From Hyalella azteca (taxonomy: Eukaryota; Arthropoda; Malacostraca; Amphipoda; Hyalellidae): DNA of 64,000 nt. The stretch is from the NCBI RefSeq assembly GCF_000764305.2, contig NW_025945881.1, positions 496,001 through 560,000 of the forward strand. Reading direction: 5' to 3'. Within the stretch, counting starts at the first letter, position 1. Each line of letters begins with the position of its first letter. Shown here in pieces: positions 33,326 through 45,690 of this stretch. The position numbers and the translations under genes were made by a program. The notes under the pieces were generated by a model. That model saw only the letters and a list, made by a program, of their open reading frames with translations. It did no database searches and was not told the DNA's origin.

Positions 33326-35515
33326 AGGCGGCTATTTCCGAGTACGATAAAAGAATGTGAATAAGGGACAAGAGTTCTGCTAAACATTGTGATATCAAAA
33401 GATGAAGTTTTCACCACTAAAATGTAGCTCAAATTCTGAAAGGAAAACAATATATCCTGGAATTTAATTTCAATTTTTTTTTGTGTAAGTGACCGAATTG
33501 TAATGAAAGAAAGATAGATTATAAATCGATATTCACTACAGGCATTTATATATGCACTTTTTGAGTTCAACTGTAATATAAAATAATAATGATTGTACAC
33601 AACAATTAAAATTATGGACGAATTATATTTACATATGTCAATGCAGCAGCTTTGAAATGTCCGGAAAAAACTATCGACATTCTTGGATTGTAATATTATT
33701 TTACCGTTTCATGTAAATAAAAATAAATTCTAAATTCAAAGACATTTTATGGCTTATCGATTATCAAATAAACCATATTTAATCAAAAGTTATCACAAGC
33801 AATGTTCCAGATGTTTGTTTGCTAATAAAATGAAGTTTTCTGAAGTGAATGTGTTCAGAATTTCAATAAACTTCGTCTATGTATATACGTATAACGTATA
33901 TTAACGCAACCAACACAATTGATATCGAAACATATCAATAACTTCCAATGAACGACACTCAAAGTTTTATTATTATTTTTCCAACATAATTATCTTGAAA
34001 TGAAATCGTAAATTAGTTTCATTTGCATCATAACAGTTCATGATTTCCGGACGATAGCTCGAGGAGCTCGTGTACGGTCTTCAGATAGCAATGCATAATA
34101 AAGTGACTGGCATCGTTAGCGGCAAAGCGGCGTTCGATAAATCTTAAGTCCAGTCTTACGTTCCTTGAAGTGAGGCTTCTCTCAGTTAAATATTTTTGCA
34201 ATTGTTCTTTGAGCGAAAACAATGAAAGTATAATTTTTCAGCCAGAGTAAATTCTTTAAACCTTAACCATTACGAATTTCAATTTATTCATCATTTTCAA
34301 GTCTCAATAAACAATAGTTCGATTTTGATCTTACTTGGAAATTTCATGATGAATTTTCCTCTTGCTTGAAAAATTCCACTCTCCTCGCATATGAAAAAGG
34401 AATTATGGTGGTGAGTGATGAATTTTTATAAGTTTAACCAAAAAATATTCTTCGTTTCAATTAAGATTCATTTGCAGCCAAGTATGTTGACTGGCATGCT
34501 TCATTAGCTCGATAAATAAAAAGAAATATTTTTGGCTCCGCTATAGAATTAATTGTTGTAATCAGCCAGTCAGCACACTCATCAAGTGAGAATAAAGAAG
34601 TTAATAATGCACAGTATATAACTTAATTCTTGAGCAGTGACTACTTGACAAATACAGAAAGTGTACAAACATGCACTTTAGGTATTGAACGTAATTTTTC
34701 TACGTTCATAATAAGTTTATTGCACAAATCATTGTTGAATTAGAACTCCCTGAAGTAATAAATGAATAAATACAAAATGGATACAAAAATCAAATGGATG
34801 AAAGTCACTTGCTGAATCAATAATACGAGTAATACGAGTATGGTGAGAAAAAAATTCAAATGTTTTTCAATTTTTTAAATTATTTTGATCCCAGAAAGAA
34901 CCAAGCCTCAAACTGTGTAGGAAATTTTTGACTGACTGAAATATTTTTCTAAATGGAGTTAGTATTAAATTAGATTAGTAACAATTTCTTTAAATATTAC
35001 AGCCAAATAATTTAGCGTCTCAAATTCACAGATGAAAATAAACTCAATGTACGCATTCGACAATCAAACTAATTATTTCTTCGGAATTTCAGCTTCCTTA
35101 GGATTAATAACAATTTCTTTAGATATTGCAGCAAAAATAATTCAGCCGCTCAATTTCACAGATTATAATAAACTCAATGTAAGCATTCGACAACCAAACT
35201 AATTGTTTCGTCAGAATATCAGCTTCCTTATCTTTGCGCTCATCCAACGAATTCTAAATTGCGGAACCTAAAATGCGAATATTAAACATCCCGCCCTCCG
35301 CTCTGTAATCCTGGCGATCCACACCTCATCAGCTCCATTAAAATGCCACCAATTCCAGCCTGGGCTCCCATATTTCACGATCTTTTTTAATATCCCCGTC
35401 CATTTTTAAGTCCTTCATTGCATCTCGCTGAAAATTTGCGAGCACTTTAATGCCCGCTCATACAAGCCTGAACAATTCATGTCGTTTGCAATGAAGTCCC
35501 TGCAGAGCGTTTGGC
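33326..35515. other. AT-rich stretch with a diverged 120-bp pair
   Basis: 34985-35070 and 35105-35190 share AACAATTTCTTTA, AATAATT.AGC, TCACAGAT.A.AATAAACTC, GCATTCGACAA and CAAACTAATT in the same order: a diverged tandem duplication of about 120 bp. Otherwise nothing recognised. Confidence 0.55.
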
Positions 35516-35822
35516 TGAGGCCCACTTGGTCTTGGTGAGGCCAACATGGTCTTAGTAAGGCCAACTTGGTTTCGATGAGGCCAACCTGGTCTTGGTGAGG
35601 CCAACGTGGTCTTGGTGAGGCCAACCTGGTCTTGGTGAGGCCATCCTGTTCTTGGTGAAGCCAACCTGGTCTGAGTGAGGCCAACATGGTCATGGTGAGG
35701 TCAACCTGGTCTTGGTGAGGCTGACCTGGTCTTAGTAAAGCCAACCTGGTCTGGGGCCAACCTGGTCTTGGGGCCAACTTGGACTTGGTGAGGCCAACCT
35801 GGTCTTGGTGAGGCCAGCCGAG
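35516..35822. repeat. 20-bp minisatellite GGCCAACCTGGTCTTGGTGA
   Basis: About 15 copies. Two copies near 35753-35785 are shortened to GGGGCCAACCTGGTCTT. Sixty bp (three units) equals 20 codons, which keeps minus-strand frames open. GC-rich compared with the surroundings. Confidence 0.95.
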
Positions 35823-37400
35823 GCGCATACGAGATTGCCGTTATGAACTGACTAAGCCTCACATCAAACACCACTCCAGATCCTCCAGGCAAATATTTTC
35901 GGCGCTATTTTTCAGGCAGTTTTGTGTTGTCTGCCCTGAAATGAGCCTTTCAAGAACACCCTGTAGGCAGCGGTGGCTTATATGGGGCTGTTATATGAGC
36001 CTCAAATGATCGAAGCATGATACTTCTTGAATACAATAGGCTTTTATATATATCTTTCTATGGTATTTATGTGGGAAACTTTTTAATATATATGTCATAT
36101 ATGATAGTTTTTATGTCTAAGTGTTTTTATGTCTAAGGCATAAAAACACCAATGTTTAAAGAAATATATTATAACACTTTCAGTATTTCTATTAAAAAAG
36201 TCTACAAATTAATTTAATTCTAGCTAAGTTAAATTCTAAACACCCAAATTCAATCTAACTTCCTAAATTTTGCGCGTGCACGCCATCCAGCACCTGGCAT
36301 CATTCGCATGAAGCGCATTATTCGTTCAAGGCGCATCATTCATACGAGGCGCTTTATTCTTTCGTTCAATGTGTAAATTTTCACGCATGCAGCGATAGTC
36401 CTATTGGCACCTCTTGCCTTCAAAATACTTATGCGCACAACGCACGCTAATTTTATGCGTGTACATGCATCGATTCGATCGTTCGCTCACTCACTTCAAC
36501 TCTTCTTGACTCCAAAAATTTCATGTGTCCAACACACGCTAACTCCAGGCTTACACATGCGTCGCATTAGACGTGTATTCCGCGTCGCCGCCATCACTCG
36601 GATGCGGGACGTCGAGTCGAGCTGGCACGAGTGCTGGGATTTACTCGACCATAAACACTGAAGCTCGGCTAGCAAATCCCGGCCACAAGTTCTCATGATG
36701 GATCGCAGAAATCCTTAATAAAGCGCCTGAGGCGAGCATCGTGTGAAAACAGGGCGCATGCCCGAGGTTCCGTATACCATTTATTAGTATTGCTGTATAG
36801 TTGTCATCGAATCGTACGATGGGCTCTGTATGGAAATAAAAAACAGCCTGTATGGCTCTCCTGAGCACAATGCAAAAACAACTTGAATTCCTACAACATT
36901 TCCGTACTTTAAACTTCTTCTGTTTTTTTTTGGGGGGGGGGAATTTTCCATCGCAGAATACATAACGTTGTAACAAATTTTCCATTGAAGAACAATTTCT
37001 GTTATTTGGTCATTTTTTATTGTAGGACGATTACAGTTGAAAAACCTTTCCAGTTGTAGCGCAAAAACCGTCGTAGAACATTTACCGTAGTAGAACATTA
37101 TCTGTTACATGCAGGCATTTTTTCCAAATAGCGATGCTTCTCTTTTTGCCCTTGCATGGATCATCCTAACACTGTTCAGCCCGGTAAAATGGTGTATCGG
37201 TGTTACATGGGTTCCTTCTGCGTGCTATTAGAGAAAAAAAGTGGGTCGTCATTTAGACCATGACGCACTCATTCCTCTGAGTAAGGGCTCCCGCATTAAT
37301 TTAAGAATTGGATAAAGCTAATTCAATATGTATTTGGTAGTAATGTGCCACTTATGTTCAATATATGTCCTTTGAAATATGACTTCATCATTTGGAAAAA
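35823..37400. other. Mixed stretch with small low-complexity tracts
   Basis: 36295-36365 holds four 18-bp units of the type GCGCATCATTCATACGAG. 36924-36940 is a T-run followed by a G-run. 36945-37100 has weak echoes of TGTAGAACATTTACCGTAG. Open frames at 36404-36661 and 36641-37098 show no domains. Confidence 0.45.
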
Positions 37401-37731
37401 CAATATGCGTTCAAAAATTACTTTTTAAAGACAACACTTCTGAACAATCCAGTGTCTTGGATATTACACATGTACAATGAATTTCTAATTTTATTTTAAA
37501 ATATTGAAAAGAAAAATTATTTTTCAAAATTTTTTTAAAATATCAAAATTTTGTAAATTTTCAAAATTATTTATTCTGTCAATTGAATCATGCATTGTCT
37601 CCAACTTTACGCAAGTGTGCCAAATTTCAGATCGATTGGACAGGTAGAAGTGTGTTAAATATCGATTATAAGATTTGTAGCAGACAGACAGACAAACAAA
37701 CAAGAAGTGAAGTTAAAGAGAAGTCTTGTAA
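37401..37731 (+). mobile_element. Element B, copy c (single module)
   Basis: Starts CAATATGCGTTCAAAAATT, carries one module (TTATTCTGTCAATTGAATC ... GATTTGTAGCAGAC), a short (GACA)n, AAACAAACAAG and GTGAAGTTAAAGAGAAGTC. Either a monomer form or a deletion between the two modules of the dimer. A satellite follows directly. Confidence 0.75.
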
Positions 37732-38610
37732 GAAAGTTACTGAGCTTATTACTACAATCTTAAACTGAACACAAACGATTTCTTCTAGTTAACGCGATCA
37801 AACGAGAGGAGATTTAAATATATTATACCCTAGAATAAATAAAAAATTACTGGGCATATTACTATAGTCTTCAACTGAACACAAGCAATTTCTGCTTGTG
37901 AACACGATCAAACGATAGAGACTTAAATATATTCTACCTTAGAATATAAAAAAGTTACTGAGCTTATTACTACAATCTTAAACTGAACACAAACGATTTC
38001 TTCTAGTTAACGCGATCAAACGAGAGGAGATTTAAATATATTATACCCTAGAATAAATAAAAAATTACTGGGCATATTACTATAGTCTTCAACTGAACAC
38101 AAGCAATTTCTGCTTGTGAACACGATCAAACGATAGGAGACTTAAATATATTGTATTTTAGAATCTAAAAAAAATTTACTGAGCTTATTACTATAATCTT
38201 AAACTGAACACAAACGATTTCTTCTAGTTAACGCGATCAAACGAGAGGAGACTTAAATATATTATACCCTAGAATAAATAAAAAATTACTGGGCATATTA
38301 CTATAGTCTTCAACTGAACACAAGCAATTTCTGCTTGTGAACACGATCAAACGATAGGAGACTTAAATATATTATACCTTAGAATATAAAAAAAATTACT
38401 GAGCTTATTACTATAATCTTAAACTGAACACAAGCGATGTTTTCTAGTTAACGCGATCAAACGATAGGAGACTTAAATATATTATACCCTAGAATAAATA
38501 AAAAATTACTAGGTATATTATTATAGTCTTCAACAGAACACAAGCAATTTCTGCTTGTGAACACGATCAACTGATAGCAGACTTAAATATATTATACCTT
38601 AGAATATAAA
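37732..38610. repeat. Higher-order satellite, 4 x ~220 bp (8 monomers of ~110 bp)
   Basis: Two monomer types alternate. Type 1 has TTACTGAGCTTATTACTA and TTCTTCTAGTTAACGCG. Type 2 has TTACTGGGCATATTACTA and CAAGCAATTTCTGCTTGTG, which can form a small hairpin. Starts at about 37736, 37954, 38175 and 38395 give spacings of 218, 221 and 220 bp. Both types share AACTGAACACAA, CGATCAAACGA and TTAAATATATT. The last dimer is the most diverged. It lies exactly between two B elements. Confidence 0.93.
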
Positions 38611-39116
38611 ATAATATGCGTTTAAAAATTACTTTTTAAAGACAACTCTTCTGAACAATCCAGTATCTTGGATGTTACACATGCACAATGAATTTCTAAT
38701 TTTATTTTCAAATATTGGAAAGAAAATTATTTTTCAAAAATTTTTCACGATATAAAAATTTTGTAAATTTTCAAAATTGTTTATTCTGTCAATTGATTCA
38801 TGCATTGTCTCTGACTTTATGCAATTGTGCAAAATTTCAGATTAATTGGATAGGTTAAATTGTGTCATATATGGATTATAAGATTGGTAGCAGACGAAAT
38901 TATTTTTTAATTTTTTTAGTAATGAAAAAAAATTTTAATTTATAAAGTTATTTATTCTGTCAATTGAATCGTGCATTGTCTCCAACTTTACGCAAGTGTG
39001 CCAAATTTCAGATCGATTGGACAGGTAGAAGTGTGTTAAATATCGATTATAAGATTTGTAGCAGACAGATAGACAGACAAACAAACAAGAAGTGAAGTTA
39101 AAGAGAAGTCTTGTAA
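38611..39116 (+). mobile_element. Element B, copy d (full dimer)
   Basis: Same order as copy a: ATAATATGCGTTTAAAAATT, left module, A/T-rich linker, right module, (GACA)n, AAACAAACAAG, GTGAAGTTAAAGAGAAGTC, TTGTAA. The right module is almost identical to the single module of copy c, suggesting recent common origin or conversion. Confidence 0.78.
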
Positions 39117-40020
39117 TGAATTGGTCATTCTGGACAAATAGTGACACTTGCAGCCTGTATGTCAGATACTACATTTTGCATAGCCAAAATGGCTCAGGAT
39201 GGCCCACACGACGCAAAATAGGGCATCGCTTTTTGGACAAATTTCACTCGTTCATCTGAGTGTATGAAAGGATCAACAGTTATAAGCAAGCGTTATTATA
39301 AAAATCATATTTCGTTAATTCAAAACAAAACATATATGATAATAGCCGACGGTTGCTGAAATCACGTTTTGTCAATCATTCGGCAATCTCGAAAATTGCT
39401 GGAAAAATACAACATTTTGTTACAAATTATATAATATTTTTCTGGTTTGAGGATTATATTATGTTCCGATGATCTTCGGCTTGTAAAAACCTGCCTTCAC
39501 TTTTTAATTGGGATGGCATGACAAATGGCCCCCAGGGTCCGCTTTATGGGACCGCTGGTAGAGTCGTAATATTTTTGTCTGCCCTTGCGCGCCCAACGCT
39601 ACCACCTATCTTGTATAAACGTACTTTAATTTTCATTGAATACATGTTTCAATATTATTTTATTTTGTAGCGTGCCAAATAGAGTTTGATAATTTACTGT
39701 AAAAGATTTGTTATTTATTATAAATTCTGTGCTTTTCTATTAAACCATTATATTCTTATACATTTTATAATTATTACTCTAATGCAAAGAATTAACAGAC
39801 TCAGAATAAGCAAGAACGGTTGTTTGCATTACTGGGAAACTTTTATTTTCCAGGCAAACAAAACATTAATTTTACTTGAATAAATTAACTGTAAAATACA
39901 TAATTATTACATCGTCGGCGCCTCAAAAGCTTCACATTTCGGGCGCCGAAAAGAAGGTTTAGTCTCATAGCAATCAAAGACATGAAAAAATTTCGAGTTA
40001 TTATTAATAATAATATAAGT
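39117..40020. other. Unassigned stretch
   Basis: 39120-39270 has weak resemblance to 37130-37280 (phrases around TTTGGACAAAT and CATCTGAGTG), possibly an old common repeat. No gene. Confidence 0.35.
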
Positions 40021-40632
40021 GGGGCCTGTTTGGGACTGCAGAGGGAAGTGGAGCCGTGTTGGGGACTGTAGAGGGGAGTGAAGCCGTGTTGGGGACTGTA
40101 GAGGGAAGTGGAGCCGTGTTGGGGACTGGAGAGGGAAGTGGAGCCGTGTTGGGGACTGGAGAGGGAAGTGGAGCCGTGTTGGGTTCTGGAGAGGGAATTG
40201 AAGCCGTGTTAGGGACTGTAGAGGGAAGTGGGCCGTGTTGGGGACTGGAGAGGGAAGTGGAGCCGTGTTAGGGCTGGAGAGGGAAGTGGGGCCGTGTTGG
40301 GGACTGGATAGGGAAGTGGAGCCGTGTTAGGGACTGGAGAGGGAAGTGGAGCCGTGTTGGGGACTGTAGGGGGAAGCGGAGCCGTGTTGAGGACTGTAGA
40401 GGGAAGTGGGGCCGTGTTGGGGACTGTAGAGGGAAGTGGGGCCATGTTGGGTACTGGAGATGGAAGTGGAGCCGTGTTAGGGACTGGAGAGGGAAGTGGA
40501 GCCGTGTTAGGGACTGGAGAGGGAAGTGGAGCCGTGTTAGGACTGGAAAGAGAAGTGGGGCCGTGTTGGGGACTGTAGGGGGAAGTGGAGCCGTGTTGGG
40601 GACTGTAGAGGGAAGTGGAGCCGTGTTAGGGA
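40021..40632. repeat. 30-bp minisatellite, first block, about 20 copies
   Basis: Units GCCGTGTTGGGGACTGTAGA plus GGGAAGTGGA every 30 bp, with GGAGA or TAGA and TTAGG or TTGGG exchanges. The unit is ten codons, so both strands stay open. GC-rich. Confidence 0.96.
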
Positions 40633-40637
40633 CTGGA

Positions 40638-40829
40638 GATTAGATGGTCCAGGGGAGAGTCGTAAAGGAAAGCCTTCGGGTCCCTCAGAATCGTTTGACG
40701 AGCGGTCATAAATTGCCCACACTCCCACTTGTCATACGCGACTCATACCATGAGACTATTTCCTGTTATTTATTTATTTATTTATTTACTTGACGCGACT
40801 ACTGCGTAGCTACTCCAGACTTCCCATAT
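40638..40829. repeat. Array flank, copy 1 (ends at an N)
   Basis: GATTAGATGGTCCAGGGG through CAGACTTCCCATAT, including a (TTTA)n tract. It is repeated 416 bp later at 41054-41245 with about two substitutions, then cut off by the N at 40830. Confidence 0.93.
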
Positions 40830-40830
40830 N

Positions 40831-41053
40831 GTGTTAGGGACTGTAGAGGGGGTGGGGCCGTGTTAGGGACTGGAGAGGGAAGTGGAGCCGTGTTGGGGAC
40901 TGGAGAGGGAAGTGGAGCCGTGTTAGGGACTGTAGAGGGGGTTGGACCGTGTTAGGGACTGGAGAGGGAAGTGGAGCCGTGTTATGAACTGGAGAGGGAA
41001 GTGGAGCCGTGTTGGGGACTGGAGAGGGAAGTGGAGCCGTGTTAGGGACTGGA
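40831..41053. repeat. 30-bp minisatellite, second block, about 7 copies
   Basis: Same unit family as 40021-40632. It begins directly after the N. One copy reads TTATGAACTGG instead of TTAGGGACTGG, a mark that could be used to align reads. Confidence 0.94.
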
Positions 41054-41245
41054 GATTAGATGGTCCAGGGGAGAGTCGTAAAGGAAAGCCTTCGGGTCCC
41101 TCAGAATCGTTTGACGAGCGGTCATAAATTGCCCACACTCCCACTTGTCATACGCGACTCATACCATGAGACTATTTCCTGTTATTTATTTATTTATTTA
41201 TTTACTTGACGCGACTACTGCGTAGCAACTACAGACTTCCCATAT
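41054..41245. repeat. Array flank, copy 2
   Basis: Second copy of 40638-40829. It continues into unique sequence (ATCATATAAGTCCATC), so this is the copy joined to real right-hand sequence. Confidence 0.92.
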
Positions 41246-42006
41246 ATCATATAAGTCCATCTTACGACAATTTCCTCTTATGTTTCAACGAAGACGAGGG
41301 GAATGGCCACTCTCATGTAATGGTCTCGGCTTTCATTAAGCAAAAAATGGCATGTGGCCAATTCTATAGTAATCGCTGTTTAGGGTAAAGCTTGTGTGTT
41401 TTTTATTATCCATTGGGCAATGAGTAATTTTACTTGGGATTTATTCATCGTAGCGAATTGGTTTACTGTCATTTTTATTTAGAATTTACGGAAGTTGGAA
41501 TGCGGAAGGAGTGAGTTGAAAATTGTGCGGTGCAAAGCCCGAGCAATGGCTCGTAGAATGTCTGGTCCTGAAGTGTATTATTAGTTTGGGACATGTGAAT
41601 TGAGGTGAATTTAGGTGAATAACTGTATCACATGAACAGTTTGATAGTTTTACTACTTTTTTCACGGATTGGAAGGTCAATAGTTATTGTAAATTTTGTT
41701 TAGGAAACTCTCATTACTGTAGACTGTGGGAGTCATGTTCACCTCTCGCAATTGCGGGACGAAGATGCTGAACATGAAATACGGTTTGTCAAGAAGGTTT
41801 GTTTGCAATGTTGGATTTGTGCAATTCAGCGATTTTAGACGGTGAATATATGTGTGCAGAATTCTATGCGATCGTGCTGACTGAGTTGGCGAGAAACAAA
41901 GAGCCCAATAGCAGAATTATTGCTGCTTGCTGTGGTTTCGAATACGTAATTCTCTCTAATCTTGCGGTTCTCAACCACCAAACTATATCGCCGATTTTGA
42001 CCAGAA
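41246..42006. other. Unassigned stretch, partly SINE body
   Basis: From about 41880 to 42006 the sequence may be the body of the minus-strand SINE whose head lies at 42007-42085. The rest holds no recognised feature. Confidence 0.4.
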
Positions 42007-42085
42007 CTATCACAGACCGCCAGGATCAAACACGCAACTCACTGCTCCAATCCTGGTACTCTGAACTGTAACCACTGGGCCACTT
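42007..42085 (-). mobile_element. tRNA-derived SINE head
   Basis: On the minus strand GTGGCCCAGTGGTTACAG contains an almost consensus A box (TGGCCCAGTGG, 42072-42082). It is followed by GAGTACCAGGATTGGAGCAG and a B-box-like GTGTTTGATCC (42023-42033) with TGGCGGTC. Order and spacing are those of a tRNA-derived RNA polymerase III promoter. The inner stems do not fold as an intact tRNA, so a SINE is the better reading. Confidence 0.65.
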
Positions 42086-42676
42086 CATGCATGAAATTCA
42101 TACAGTTAAAAGTCATATTTTGTGAAGTTTTAGCTGGAAGCAATGAAAAAGTTCTGCTCATTTTAAACAAATAAATTTCTTCACCGAAATATCCTAACTG
42201 CTCTAAAGTTTGATAATTATTGAAAGTTACGATGCAGATTATTTTTGCTTTCTTATTAAGAATCTACAGGAATGGCAAGAGTTTTCTCTTTTCCCCTCGC
42301 TATTTCATAAGTGTTCTAATGAATGACTATACGCGATGAATATTTTGAAAAATTCCATCCAAATTCATTTATTCATTATTTTGGTTCATTAAAAATTTTC
42401 GTTTAAAGCATCCTGACTCGTAAATAACATTTTTTTGGAAATAAAATCACTTACACAACTTCGATAAAGTTAGAAAACTTATTAAACTTATTGGGAAAAT
42501 TCAATAAAGTTCTAGAATAGATCCTGCTGATATATACGACTCGAGACACGGACTAATGGAGTGAAGTCTAATCTCACCGGGGATTTTTCATATCTGCGCG
42601 AGTCCGTCCGAGAAAAAGGCATCAGAAACAACATTTATCACCCCTGAGAAATTGTGCTCATTTTTGTCGTCAATGG
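42086..42676. other. AT-rich spacer
   Basis: Nothing recognised before the duplicated segment that introduces the 24-bp array. Confidence 0.5.
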
Positions 42677-43354
42677 GATTTACGCTTCGTATTCAAATGA
42701 ACTCCAATATACAAGGGAAGAGGGATAGCACGCATTATTATTTATTATGCAAATCAATATGGCTGCGAGAGAGCCGCATCAGTGGAGTGAGAGAGCGACG
42801 CACCAGCGGAGTGAGAGAGCGATGCTCCAGCGGAGTGAGAGAGCGACGCACCAGCGAAGTGAGAGAGCGATGCACTAGCGGAGTGAGAGAGACGCTTCGT
42901 ATTCAAATGAACTCCAATATACAAGGGAAGAGGAATAGCACGCATTATTATTTATTATGCAAATCAATATGGCTGCGAGAGAGCCGCCAGTGGAGTGAGA
43001 GAGCGACGCACCAGCGGAGTGAGAGAGTGACGCACCAGTGGAGTGAGAGAGTGACGCACCAGCGGAGTGAGAGAGTGACGCACTAGCGGAGTGAGAGAGC
43101 GACGCACCAGCGGAGTGAGTGAGCGACGTACCAGCGGAGTGAGAGAGTGACGCACCAGCGGAGTGAGAGAGTGACGCACCAGCGGAGTGAGAGAGCGACG
43201 CACCAGCGGAGTGAGAGAACGGCGCACCAGCGGAGTGAGAGAGTGAGAGAACGGCGCACCAGCGGAGTGAGAGAGCGACGCACCAGCGGAGTGAGAGAGC
43301 GACGCACCAGCGGAGTGAGAGAGCGACGCACCAGCGGAGTGAGAGAGCGACGCA
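42677..43354. repeat. 24-bp minisatellite with a duplicated ~95-bp leader
   Basis: AGCGGAGTGAGAGAGCGACG recurs every 24 bp. A leader from ACGCTTCGTATTCAAATG to GCTGCGAGAGAGCC occurs at 42682 and again at 42892, 210 bp apart, each time followed by array units. Units read as eight codons on both strands, giving frames of up to 148 codons that are repeat by-products. Confidence 0.94.
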
Positions 43355-44530
43355 GAAGTGCCGGCATCGGGGAAATATTTGCGTGTGTAAATAAATTTGT
43401 ATTGGAACACAGATGTGTTTTTAGGCTAAAAGCTCCCGCATCTATGCATGTTGGAGCACCCTCGGTAATGTTTTTTCCTGGTAAGTTTTTTTTGTCACAA
43501 ATTTTTTTTCTAAGTAGTGTTTCTCTGGGTAAAACAACTGAGCAAATATTGGGGATTTTACATGGCGGAAAATTTTTATAATCTGCAAGCTGAAAATAAT
43601 ATCCAATGTTAACCTACGCATTATTCTTCAACGAATATTATACCAAACCCGTAAAAATCAATATAATAACGATATTTATTTCGCACTAGATATCGCTGCT
43701 AGAAAGATATTTTAAGCCACTCTTGGTTTAGAAACTTAACAGTTCTTTTTGTCCTAGAATCTGCATCGCATGAAAAACTCAGTTTGAAGGGTCGTCAGAC
43801 AGGAAAATATCAGATGCTCTTCAATTTTCAAAGGATAAAGTTCGAGGATGATTTGATTATTGTTGTTCGTTAGAAATTTCAGTCAATTGACTCATGGCTT
43901 GGGAAACCTTTGCTAGAAAATAAATTTTTTCGTGGGGATGCATGTAGTTTTTTTAGTCGACCTGCGGAGTGAACCAGCGGCTCAATGGCGCGACATGGTC
44001 TTCCTGATGCGGATTACAATTTTGATTATACCTAGATAAAAGATAAAAAATAAAAGATAAAATAATATAAATAAATAATAGAAAATAAGTAACAAATAAT
44101 AAAAAATTAAATATAAAAGAATAAAAGATAAAACTATTGTTGAGGCTTTAATCTATGTAGGTAAATTCTATGTAAAGAAAAATTTTACCAACTCATACGA
44201 TGATCAGATATAAAACAGTTCTGATCGATGTACTGAGTACAGTCATGTTAATGGCCTACCTGAAAAAAAGGTTAAACATGTCAATTCATCTTTTAATAAA
44301 TTATAATTCATAATTCGTGAAAGTAGATAAAGAGAAGGAAAAAATTACACATAGAAATCATATAATAAATTTAAAAATATTTCTTTCACGTGGAGCGAAT
44401 TCTGATCGAAAATAAATTGCTGAACGATAAATGATTTTTAATTTCGAAAGAATTTCCCAGTTAATTGTTCAAGTGCCACTGCGAAGCGGGCATTAAGCGA
44501 GCATGAAAGACTGAGAACTTCCAACAACAT
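43355..44530. other. Unassigned stretch with an A-rich tract
   Basis: 44036-44132 is a low-complexity A/T tract (AAAAGATAAAAAATAAAAG). The rest shows no gene. Confidence 0.5.
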
Positions 44531-44531
44531 T

Positions 44532-44807
44532 TTCTGGCCTTGACATTTCTGCTTTGTTTTGAACGTTTTTCTTCTTTTCTGGCATTTCTAATTGGTTTTT
44601 AAAACTTTTTCCCGTCGTTGGAATTTCAAGTTTACTTTTGTAAACTTTTTTTCCTGTCTTGTCCGTGGAATTCTCAGTTGCGATTTTAATTTTGTTCCGT
44701 CCCTTGTGTTGCAAGTTTTTTTTTGCAACTCTTTTCGGTTCTTGGCATTTCTAGTTTACTTTTGTAATCATTTGCCGTCTCTAGCATTTCAAGTTTATTT
44801 TTCTAAA
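44532..44807. repeat. ~40-bp degenerate array, 7 copies
   Basis: Units contain TGGCATTTCTAGTTTACTT and TTGTAAACTTTTTCCGT variants. Open frames on both strands (44493-44714 and 44592-44813) follow the periodicity and are not genes. Confidence 0.75.
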
Positions 44808-45690
44808 AGATGACGGTAATTGGCTCGCTATATGCATTGCCGGAGAAAAAATTCGACTTGCCACGTGTTCCCTTACACTGTTCAATATATTTTATGGAAG
44901 CCGGTAAATTGTGCCACAAATTTTATTCCAAATTGTACGTTAAAAGAACCCACGACGGGAAAAAAGATCTCTGACGAGTGTATTTCATATAGTGCTCCTG
45001 GTTTCAGTACTACATTTTAGTCGTAAACTCACAAATTTTGGGGTCGTAAACTCACAAATTTTGGGGAAAATTGTACCGAATTTTTGTCTCGTACATAATT
45101 TGTATATTTTAACAATCGGAATTCGAGTTTTCTAACGTCTGGTTTCATATTTTTCTGCATATAATTTGTAGTGTTTCACGATACTTTTTTCAATGTAAAT
45201 GAAAGCTCAAATATCAAAGCCATACGATACTGAGAACTTAAGAGCACGGCTGTGATGCGCACACGCCTGATAAAAATTATATTCTCAGAAAAATAAATAA
45301 TATATATGCTCGCCTCCCTATCTTTTTCTCAATTCTATCATTGACTTCAGTTTCTCATAAAAATTCTATGTCGACATTAAAATAAGTAACACAATGTTAT
45401 TCAAGCACGGCATTGTGAAGCCACTGCCAAACTAGTTATCATGCAGAAGGCCTACTATTTGAAAAAGTGAATAATACCTAATACCTCTCAAAAATCTTTA
45501 GTTTTCTTCATAAAAACATATCTCAGTTTGTTATGAAAAAAATTGTTCCAATAACTTAATACATTTTTTTGTCAAATTTTTCAACAAGTTAGGTAATCTT
45601 TTGCGGAAAGAGAAATTATGTTTTCCTCACAGAGGAGAAATTGCGCAGGTCATCGCAGGTCTTCGAGGATCTGAAATAAAAAAAAATTAA
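44808..45690. other. AT-rich stretch
   Basis: A short direct repeat of GTCGTAAACTCACAAATTTT at 45022-45065 is the only structure seen. Confidence 0.5.

Noticed and set aside
37732..38610. Satellite as an assembly artefact of one dimer copied four times
   Set aside because: The four dimers carry different substitutions and slightly different lengths (218-221 bp), so they are separate sequences.
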